In this document: positions 15,045-21,191 of the stretch, one piece after another
Layout of the letters: every line of letters starts with the position of its first letter
Numbering within the stretch: the stretch's first letter is position 1
From: Bacteroidales bacterium
GTDB lineage: Bacteria; Bacteroidota; Bacteroidia; Bacteroidales; UBA932
NCBI GenBank assembly: GCA_017483985.1
Contig: JAFUUB010000035.1
Location: forward strand, 1-23,198
Direction: 5' to 3'
DNA length: 23,198 nt
Notes under the pieces: model-generated
Database searches by the model: none
Told to the model about the DNA's origin: nothing
Seen by the model: the letters and a program-made list of their open reading frames with translations, nothing else
Position numbers and translations under genes: made by a program

Positions 15045-16796
15045 CTATTCTTTCGTCTGCCCGGCATCGAAGTCCCCTTCTCCGCCGGAGGTTTGCATTT
15101 CATGGATATCCCGATAGATCTCATTGGTTTTCAAGAGATTCTCATGGGTATCGAAGCCGTTGACACGGCCGTTGTCCATCACGATGATCCGGTCGGCATC
15201 CCGGATGCTGAGGATCCGCTGCGAGATGATGATCTTCGTCGTCCCCGGGATCCGCTGGAGGAACGCCTGCCGGATCCGGGCATCGGTGGCCGTATCCACG
15301 GCGGACGTGGAATCGTCCAGCACCAAGACCTTCGGATGCTTCAGCAGGGCCCGCGCGATGCACAGGCGCTGGCGCTGGCCGCCGGAGACATTCGTTCCGC
15401 CCTGGTCGATCACCGTTTCGTATCCGTCGGGGAACTCCATGACGAACTCGTCCGCACAGGCCTGCCGGCAGGCCTCCCGGCATTCCTCCAGGGTCGCGTC
15501 TTCCTTGCCCCAGCGGAGGTTCTCCAGGATCGTCCCGGAGAACAACGTGCTCTTCTGCAGGACCATGGCCACCTCATTGCGAAGGACCTTCATGCTGTAT
15601 TCCCGCACGTCGATCCCGCCCACGCGGACCGTCCCTTCCGACACATCGTACAGGCGCGACACCAGGTTGCCCAGCGAGGACTTACCGCTGCCGGTACCGC
15701 CGATGACGCCGATCGTCTCGCCGGCCCGGATATGCAGGTTGATATCCTCAAGGGCATAGTCACCGCCCCGCTTGTACGAGAAATAGACATGGTCGAAATC
15801 CACGGAGCCGTCCGGGACTTCCAGGACCGGATCCGCCGCTTCAGCCATATCCGGCTCCTCAGCGATCACCTCGGCGACACGGGCTCCGCTGGCAGCGCTC
15901 TGGGTCAGCTGGACGATGATCATCGACAGCATCATCAGCGCGCCGAGGATCGTGGTGATATAGCTGAACAGGGAGGTCAGCTGGCCGGTCGTCAGGGAAC
16001 CCTCCACGATGAAATGGGCGCCCCACCAGCTCAGCGCGATGATGCAGGCGTTGACCACCAGGTTCATCACCGGATGGTTCAGGGCCATCAGGCTTTCAGC
16101 CTTGACATTCAAGGTATACAGCGACAGGGCCGCCTTGTCGAACTTGCTCATTTCGTGGTGCTCCCGCACAAAAGCCTTGACCACGCGGATCGCACTGACA
16201 TTCTCCTGCACCACCCCGTTCAGGTCGTCATAGCGTTTGAAGATCTCCTTGAACAGTTTGGCGGCGCGGCTGATCAGCACCGCCAGGAAGGACGACAGGA
16301 CGACCATGGCGACCAGGAAGATGAGGCTCAGCCGGCCGTTGATGAAGAAGCACATGAACAAGGCGGACACCATGTTGAGCGGTGCCCGGAACGAGGTGCG
16401 GAGCAGCATCTGGAACGCATTCTGGATGTTGCCCACATCCGTCGTCATGCGGGTCACCAGGCCCGCCGTGCTGAACTTGTCGATATCCGAGAAGGAGAAC
16501 CGCTGGATGTTGCGGTACATGGCCTCGCGCAGGTTCGCGGCCAGTCCGGTGCTGGAATAAGCGCCGAAACGGGCGGAAAGGATGCCGAACAACAGGCTGA
16601 AACAGGCCATGACGATCATCAGCGCACCGTACTTGTACACATTGCCGATATCCCCGGCATTGATGCCCTTGTCGATGATCGATGCCGTCACATAAGGGAT
16701 CAGGACCCCCATGATGACCTCGGCCGTCGTCCAGAGCGGTGTCAGCAGGGCAGCCCACTTGTACTGGCGCACCTGCCGCAGGATGGTTTTTAGCAT
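15045..16796 (-). CDS. ABC exporter half-transporter, degenerate-site subunit
   Basis: 583 residues: six membrane helices (~1-310) and an ATPase domain with Walker A GGTGSGKSS (~366-374), signature NVSGGQRQRLCIARA and Walker B LVLDDSTSAVD. Asp495 replaces the catalytic glutamate, and Gln526 (ISQRILSIRD) replaces the switch histidine. Both changes mark the degenerate half of heterodimeric exporters such as TM287/288 and LmrCD. The ATG at 16796 is preferred: the alternative TTG at 16820 lies inside the -7 box TATATTTG, so it could not be transcribed from that promoter. The partner gene starts 2 bases after this stop, so translation is probably coupled. First gene of a two-gene operon. Confidence 0.93.
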   Translation of the reverse strand: MLKTILRQVRQYKWAALLTPLWTTAEVIMGVLIPYVTASIIDKGINAGDIGNVYKYGALMIVMACFSLLFGILSARFGAYSSTGLAANLREAMYRNIQRFSFSDIDKFSTAGLVTRMTTDVGNIQNAFQMLLRTSFRAPLNMVSALFMCFFINGRLSLIFLVAMVVLSSFLAVLISRAAKLFKEIFKRYDDLNGVVQENVSAIRVVKAFVREHHEMSKFDKAALSLYTLNVKAESLMALNHPVMNLVVNACIIALSWWGAHFIVEGSLTTGQLTSLFSYITTILGALMMLSMIIVQLTQSAASGARVAEVIAEEPDMAEAADPVLEVPDGSVDFDHVYFSYKRGGDYALEDINLHIRAGETIGVIGGTGSGKSSLGNLVSRLYDVSEGTVRVGGIDVREYSMKVLRNEVAMVLQKSTLFSGTILENLRWGKEDATLEECREACRQACADEFVMEFPDGYETVIDQGGTNVSGGQRQRLCIARALLKHPKVLVLDDSTSAVDTATDARIRQAFLQRIPGTTKIIISQRILSIRDADRIIVMDNGRVNGFDTHENLLKTNEIYRDIHEMQTSGGEGDFDAGQTKE

Positions 16797-16817
16797 AAAT
16801 CCATTATATATCGCTTT

Positions 16818-16825
16818 CAAATATA
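16818..16825 (-). promoter_or_regulatory. -7 box of the ABC exporter operon
   Basis: The minus strand reads TATATTTG, a full match, 21 bases before the ATG at 16796. It is divergent from the flavoprotein promoter 20 bases away, and the two promoters may share regulation. Confidence 0.65.
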
Positions 16826-16845
16826 GGTATTTTTAAGAACTTTCC

Positions 16846-16853
16846 TATCTTTG
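16846..16853 (+). promoter_or_regulatory. -7 box of the PreT/GltD-like gene
   Basis: TATCTTTG, a full match. The leader of about 45 bases to the ATG at 16904 is AT-rich near the start, without a Shine-Dalgarno sequence. No clear -33 TTG. Confidence 0.6.
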
Positions 16854-16903
16854 CAGGTTGGTTTGACCACCATAATTAACGACACAAACTGAAATTATAA
16901 ACT

Positions 16904-18082
16904 ATGAATCCTGAATCCCAGAGATGCCTTTTGTGCAAGAAGGCGAGGTGTGCGGAGGCCTGTCCGGTCCATACGGACGTGCCGACGGCGATGCGTCTCT
17001 ACCGGGAAGGCCGGCCGGAAGAAGCCGCCCGGCTCCTTTTTGAGAACAATCCTTTTTCTGCCATTACCAGCCAGGTCTGCGACTGGTCGAAATTCTGCAA
17101 CGGCCATTGCGTGCTGAACGCCCGCAAGCAGCCGGTCAGATGGTATGAAATCGAACAGGAAATATCCATGGAATACCTCCTGCACGCCCATCCGGCGGTG
17201 CCGGAGGCGGCCAGCGGCAAATCCGTCGGCATCGTGGGTGCCGGTCCCGCCGGCATCACCGCCGCCCTGCAGCTGCGCAAGGCCGGCCACGAAGTCGTCC
17301 TGTACGACGCTTTCGACAAGGTCGGCGGCGTCCTTCGGTACGGCATTCCGGATTTCCGGCTGGACAAGCAATATGTGGACGCCTATGGACGCATCCTGGA
17401 AGAAGCCGGGATCCGGTTCTGCGGCGGACAGACGCTCGGGAAAGACTTCAGCCTCGACGACCTGCGGAAACGGCACGACGCCGTCCTGCTTGCGGCCGGG
17501 GCGTGGAAACCCCGCCGGCTGGACATCCCCGGCGAGAACCTGCCCGGTGTCATCCATGCCCTGGATTTCCTGAAGGAACCGGAGCGTTTCTCCCTCGGGG
17601 AGAAGGTCCTCGTCATCGGCGGCGGCAACGTCGCGATGGATGCCTGCCGCACCGCCGTGCGCCGCGGCTGCGACACCACGGTCGTCTACCGCAAAACCTT
17701 CGAGAATATGCCGGCCAACCAGATGGAGGTCAAGGAAGCCATTGCCGACGGCGTGAAATTCATCCTCTTCCAGGTCCCTGTCGAGGTAAAGACCGACGGG
17801 AAACGGACCTGGACGGTCGTCCGTGCCTGCGAGAACTACACCCGCGAAGACGGACGCATCGCCACCCGGATGCTGGAAGGCACCGACTCCGAAATGGATT
17901 TCGACTCCATGATCGTCGCCATCAGCGAAAACGTGGACAAATCCCTGCTTGGCGGAGTGGATCCGGAGCAGATGCCGGACGTCTTCCTTGCCGGAGACTA
18001 TGCCTATGGCCCCCAGACGGTTGTCGAAGCCGTCCAGAGCGCCAAGGAAACGGCCGAAAAGATCGAAGCCTTCCTCGGATAA
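16904..18082 (+). CDS. PreT/GltD-like FAD- and NAD(P)-binding oxidoreductase
   Basis: 392 residues. The N-terminal ~95 residues are an iron-sulfur domain with CLLCKKARCAEAC (Cys8, 11, 16, 20) and CDWSKFCNGHC (Cys59, 65, 69). The C-x5-C-x3-C spacing of the second group resembles dihydropyrimidine dehydrogenase/PreT more than GltD. An FAD-binding GxGxxG follows (GIVGAGPAGITAA, from ~110), then the NAD(P) site VIGGGNVAMDA (~240) and a C-terminal FAD segment (MPDVFLAGDYAYGPQTVVEA). Such subunits pass electrons from NAD(P)H to a partner (PreA, GltB or a ferredoxin). At 392 residues it is close to PreT (~410) and shorter than GltD (~470-480). No partner gene is adjacent, so the acceptor is unknown. 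Confidence 0.85.
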   Translation: MNPESQRCLLCKKARCAEACPVHTDVPTAMRLYREGRPEEAARLLFENNPFSAITSQVCDWSKFCNGHCVLNARKQPVRWYEIEQEISMEYLLHAHPAVPEAASGKSVGIVGAGPAGITAALQLRKAGHEVVLYDAFDKVGGVLRYGIPDFRLDKQYVDAYGRILEEAGIRFCGGQTLGKDFSLDDLRKRHDAVLLAAGAWKPRRLDIPGENLPGVIHALDFLKEPERFSLGEKVLVIGGGNVAMDACRTAVRRGCDTTVVYRKTFENMPANQMEVKEAIADGVKFILFQVPVEVKTDGKRTWTVVRACENYTREDGRIATRMLEGTDSEMDFDSMIVAISENVDKSLLGGVDPEQMPDVFLAGDYAYGPQTVVEAVQSAKETAEKIEAFLG

Positions 18083-18096
18083 GTCACCACACCCAC

Positions 18097-18137
18097 AAAA
18101 AAAGCTCCCTTTTGTCGACCAAAAGGGAGCTTTTTTT
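18097..18137 (+). terminator. Strong intrinsic terminator after the PreT/GltD-like gene
   Basis: Stem GCTCCCTTTTG/CAAAAGGGAGC (11 bp, 18104-18114 and 18120-18130) with a 5-base loop TCGAC, followed by seven T and preceded by seven A. The A/T flanks allow it to work on both strands. It begins 14 bases after the stop codon. Confidence 0.92.
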
Positions 18138-18158
18138 GCGATTCTGCCGTAAAAATAC

Positions 18159-18166
18159 TATCTTTC
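18159..18166 (+). promoter_or_regulatory. Probable -7 box of the acyltransferase/lipoprotein operon
   Basis: TATCTTTC differs from TAnnTTTG only in the last base. It follows the terminator and precedes the ATG at 18190 by 23 bases. Placement makes it the best candidate; the weak match lowers confidence. Confidence 0.45.
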
Positions 18167-18189
18167 TCTCTTGAAACGTGTACCTAACC

Positions 18190-18999
18190 ATGCAGGGCCC
18201 CCAATATGCCTTTACCATTGACCTGGGAACCATTCTCCGGCAAAAGTTCGGAAAGGTTCCGGGGTTTGTCGTTGCCATTCTCCGCCGGCTGATCCATGAA
18301 GATTTCCTGAACGAATTCTTCCGGCGGGGCTGGGAAGGCGTTGATTTCGCGGATGAATGCCTGAAATATCTGGACGTTACCCTCCAGATTGAAGGATTGG
18401 ACAACCTGGACCCGGCAGGACGTTATACCATCGCCTCGAACCACCCCCTCGGCGGTATCGACGCCGTCGGTCTGATCAGTGAGTTCGGGAATTTTTTCCA
18501 TGGGGATCTCAAATTCCAGGTGAATGACTTCCTGATGTACCTCAAAGGATTGAATTCTGCATTCGTACCCGTCAACAAGACCGGACGCCAATCCCGCGAT
18601 CTCGCCATCGGCACGGATGCCATCTTTGCCGCTTACGGGCAGATCGGCGTTTTCCCGGCAGGCAAGGTATCCCGAAAAATCGACGGGGTCATCCAGGACG
18701 GGCCCTGGACGAAGACCTTCATCCAGAAAAGCATCCAATTCCAAAGGGATATCATCCCCGTCCATTTCTACGGCCGGAATTCCAACCGGTTCTACCGGGT
18801 CGACCGGATCGCCGGATGGCTGGGGCTCAATAAGAAATTCCCCCTGGCCATGGTCCTGCTGCCGGACGAATTGTACAAAGGGCAGCACAAGACCTACCGG
18901 ATCGTCGTCGGGAAGCCCATCCCCTGGCAGACCTTCGACAACAGCCGGAAGCCCCTGGAATGGGCCGCATGGGTACGAGAACAAGCCTATAACCTGTAA
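18190..18999 (+). CDS. glsA: GlsA-like lysophospholipid-type O-acyltransferase
   Basis: 269 residues of the LPLAT/PlsC superfamily in the putative hemolysin subgroup. The catalytic motif is NHPLGGID (His85, Asp91); its spacing is one residue longer than the classical NHx4D of PlsC, as is usual for this subgroup. Further blocks are FVPVNKTGRQSRD and a GVFPAGKVSR segment, typical of acceptor-binding motifs II-III, with PVHFYGRNSNRFYRVDR after. In Bacteroides, GlsA adds the ester-linked fatty acid to N-acyl-glycine to complete glycine lipids. The adjacent gene is the matching N-acyltransferase, which supports this role. A GTG four codons upstream is possible, but the ATG at 18190 fits the short leader better. 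Distinguishing it from other acyltransferases of this subgroup needs phylogeny. Confidence 0.75.
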   Translation: MQGPQYAFTIDLGTILRQKFGKVPGFVVAILRRLIHEDFLNEFFRRGWEGVDFADECLKYLDVTLQIEGLDNLDPAGRYTIASNHPLGGIDAVGLISEFGNFFHGDLKFQVNDFLMYLKGLNSAFVPVNKTGRQSRDLAIGTDAIFAAYGQIGVFPAGKVSRKIDGVIQDGPWTKTFIQKSIQFQRDIIPVHFYGRNSNRFYRVDRIAGWLGLNKKFPLAMVLLPDELYKGQHKTYRIVVGKPIPWQTFDNSRKPLEWAAWVREQAYNL

Positions 19000-19025
19000 T
19001 CGATAACGTACTAGACCGTAAACCA

Positions 19026-20003
19026 ATGAAAAAAATCATCGACCCCGTCGACCGGGCGCTGCTCAAGGCAGAACTGACGCCGGAATGCCTGCTGCGGAAA
19101 ACCAACCGCGCCGGCAATGAACTCTACGTGGTCACGAACCAGAATGCGCCGAACGTCGTCCGCGAAATCGGACGGCTCCGTGAGATCGCTTTCCGGGATG
19201 GCGGCGGCGGCACGGGAGAACCGCTGGACATCGACAAATTCGACACGGATCCCGCCTACGGCTACCGCCAGCTGGTCCTATGGGACCCGGAAGTCGAGGA
19301 AATCATCGGCGGTTACCGTTTCGTCCTCTGCGACGAAGCCGTCTTTGACCGCTACGGCCAGCCGCACCTGACCTCCTCCCACATGTTCGAATTCTCCAAG
19401 AAATTCCTCGAAGACTACCTGCCCTATACCATCGAACTGGGACGTTCCTTCGTCTCCGTCGAATACCAGGCGTCCAAGAACGGATCCAAGAGTATCTACG
19501 CCCTGGACAACCTCTTCGACGGACTCGGTGCCCTGACCTTGCTGACGGCGGGACGGATGAAATATTTCTTCGGGAAAATGACCATCTATCCCGACTATCC
19601 CAAGAAGGCCCGGGAAATGATCCAGGTCTTTCTCAAAAAATACTTCGGCGACAAGCGCCACCTGACCCGGCTGCGCATTCCGGTCAAGGTCACGACCAAG
19701 AAATATGACCGGATGTTCAGCGGCAACTCCTTCAAGGAGAACTACAAGATCCTCAATGCGGAAGTCCGCAAACTGGGCGTGAACATTCCCCCGCTGGTCA
19801 ATTCCTATATGAACCTCTCCCCCTCCATGATCTATTTCGGGACCGGCATCAACGACGAATTCGCCAACATCTTCGATTCCGGCATCCTCATCTCCTTTGA
19901 CGAGATGTATCCCGAGAAGCTCGAACGGCACGTCGACTCGGTCATCAAGGAGGAGTTCAGCAAGCTGATCCGGCGGCTGAAATGGAACCGGAAAAAAACC
20001 TGA
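19026..20003 (+). CDS. glsB: GlsB-like N-acyltransferase (GNAT/OlsB type)
   Basis: 325 residues. It belongs to the GNAT-fold hemolysin/OlsB family (PF13444), which links a 3-hydroxy fatty acid from acyl-ACP to the amino group of an amino acid. Conserved features are VVREIGRLREIAFR (residues ~44-57), the DIDKFD acidic patch (~68-73), YGYRQLVLWD, EEIIGGYRFV, and the E-x2-R motif in YTIELGRSFV (Glu137, Arg140) followed by EYQAS. In Bacteroides thetaiotaomicron GlsB makes N-acyl-glycine, the precursor of glycine lipids. It is co-transcribed with the GlsA-like gene, 26 bases apart. The substrate (glycine, serine-glycine or ornithine) cannot be told from sequence alone; the Bacteroidales context favours glycine. 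Confidence 0.75.
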   Translation: MKKIIDPVDRALLKAELTPECLLRKTNRAGNELYVVTNQNAPNVVREIGRLREIAFRDGGGGTGEPLDIDKFDTDPAYGYRQLVLWDPEVEEIIGGYRFVLCDEAVFDRYGQPHLTSSHMFEFSKKFLEDYLPYTIELGRSFVSVEYQASKNGSKSIYALDNLFDGLGALTLLTAGRMKYFFGKMTIYPDYPKKAREMIQVFLKKYFGDKRHLTRLRIPVKVTTKKYDRMFSGNSFKENYKILNAEVRKLGVNIPPLVNSYMNLSPSMIYFGTGINDEFANIFDSGILISFDEMYPEKLERHVDSVIKEEFSKLIRRLKWNRKKT

Positions 20004-20014
20004 AAACCGAAGAT

Positions 20015-21058
20015 ATGAAACGGATCCTACTGCTTTTCCCCGTGCTTGCCTGCCTGGCTTCCTGCGGCAGCAAGCCCATCATCGACCTTCCCCGCGCCGA
20101 AGCCCCGGCGAAACTGGAGGAAGCGTTCCAGTCCTACCTCAAGGCCGTGGCCGACAGCGGTCAGGACCTGCACAGCATCATGATTGTCCAGCACGGAAAA
20201 GTCCTGGAGGAGAAATGGTTGGGTGAAGCCGCCCCGGACAAGGCCCACATCCTCAACTCGGTCAGCAAGACCTTTACGGCTTCCGCCGTGGGGCTGGCCA
20301 TCGACGAGGGACTGCTCCACCTGGATGACAAGCTGGTCGATTTCTTCCCGGACAAACTTCCCGAGCAGGTCAGCGACAACCTGGCCAAGGTCACCGTACG
20401 CCACCTGCTGACCATGAACTGTGGGCACCATACCGAACCCGGCGTCCGCCGCACCGAAGGCGCCGACTGGGTGGAGGGATTCCTCGCCCATCCGGTCGAA
20501 CACGAGCCGGGTACCTATTATTGGTACAACAGCATGGGTACCTACATGCTCTCGGCCATTGTCCAGAAAGTGACCGGTGAGAAGGTGGTCGATTACCTGA
20601 CCCCGCGCCTGTTTGAACCGCTGCACATCGAGAAACCGCAGTGGCAGGAAAGTCCGCAGGGCATCAACTGCGGCGGCTGGGGCCTCTACCTGAAGACCGA
20701 AGACCTTGCCAAGATGGGCCAGCTCTTCCTGCAGGGCGGCAAATGGAACGGGAAACAGGTCCTTCCGGCCGCCTGGGTGGCCGAAGCCTCGAAATACCAG
20801 GTCCCGTGCGTCCCTTCGGGCGTCCGTCCCGAAATGCTGGAACAGCTGGGCATGACCAAGGAGACCAGTGACTGGGTCCAGGGCTATGGTTACCAGATGT
20901 GGATGTGCCGTCACAATGCCTACCGGGCTGACGGTGCGAACGGCCAGTACATCCTCGTCATCCCCGACAAGGATGCCGTGATCGCCACCACGGCGAACAT
21001 CCGCGACATGCAGGCGGAACTCAACCTGATCTGGGACCATCTCCTCCCCGCCCTCTAA
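20015..21058 (+). CDS. Beta-lactamase-fold serine hydrolase, lipoprotein
   Basis: 347 residues. The lipobox LASC ends at Cys17 after a short signal. The body is the class-C beta-lactamase/D-alanyl-D-alanine peptidase fold, PF00144. The SxxK motif is SVSK (Ser82 nucleophile, Lys85) in HILNSVSKTFTAS. The second motif, normally YxN, reads YNS in PGTYYWYNSMGTYML. A candidate third motif lies in RADGANGQYILVIP. Members can be esterases, peptidases or inactive relatives; the altered second motif means beta-lactam hydrolysis should not be assumed. I chose the ATG at 20015 because it starts the signal peptide; an earlier ATG overlaps the upstream gene. It starts 11 bases after the GlsB-like stop and is probably co-transcribed. 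Confidence 0.83.
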   Translation: MKRILLLFPVLACLASCGSKPIIDLPRAEAPAKLEEAFQSYLKAVADSGQDLHSIMIVQHGKVLEEKWLGEAAPDKAHILNSVSKTFTASAVGLAIDEGLLHLDDKLVDFFPDKLPEQVSDNLAKVTVRHLLTMNCGHHTEPGVRRTEGADWVEGFLAHPVEHEPGTYYWYNSMGTYMLSAIVQKVTGEKVVDYLTPRLFEPLHIEKPQWQESPQGINCGGWGLYLKTEDLAKMGQLFLQGGKWNGKQVLPAAWVAEASKYQVPCVPSGVRPEMLEQLGMTKETSDWVQGYGYQMWMCRHNAYRADGANGQYILVIPDKDAVIATTANIRDMQAELNLIWDHLLPAL

Positions 21059-21076
21059 ACCTTGTATTCGTCGAAG

Positions 21077-21119
21077 GAAACGGGGGTTCTGTCGAAAAAC
21101 CGGACAGAACCCCTGTTTC
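21077..21119. terminator. Long hairpin after the serine hydrolase gene
   Basis: Arms of 17 bases (21077-21093 and 21103-21119) pair throughout with a single G-T wobble, around the loop GAAAAACCG. It begins 18 bases after the stop of the serine hydrolase gene. No T-run follows, but stem strength and position support termination, and the next promoter box begins 6 bases later. Confidence 0.7.
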
Positions 21120-21121
21120 GT

Positions 21122-21191
21122 ATCGTATGTTTGCACCGTGAAACCGAAAGGAAGGTTTCTGAAACGGAAAAATGAAAAACAAACATACGAT
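21122..21191. repeat. 12-bp inverted repeat over the promoter and start codon of the last gene
   Basis: ATCGTATGTTTG (21122-21133) and CAAACATACGAT (21180-21191) are exact reverse complements separated by 46 bases. The left arm contains the plus-strand -7 box; the right arm ends within the ATG at 21190 and contains the same box on the minus strand. The boxes therefore face each other. Confidence 0.75.
21126..21133 (+). promoter_or_regulatory. -7 box of the outer-membrane protein gene
   Basis: TATGTTTG, a full TAnnTTTG match, 56 bases before the ATG at 21190. It lies in the left arm of the 12-bp inverted repeat and directly after the long hairpin. Confidence 0.55.

Noticed and set aside
13546..16793. 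Two long plus-strand open frames across the ABC exporter genes (13546-15117 and 15093-16793)
   Set aside because: Both are antisense to genes with complete ATPase motifs and are rich in His, Arg, Asp and Gln, typical of shadow frames here.
21122..21191. Classical invertible promoter (phase switch)
   Set aside because: The promoter box lies in the repeat arm, not in the segment between the arms, so inversion would not change it. The spacer of 46 bases is short and no recombinase gene is nearby. The dyad is kept as a separate observation.
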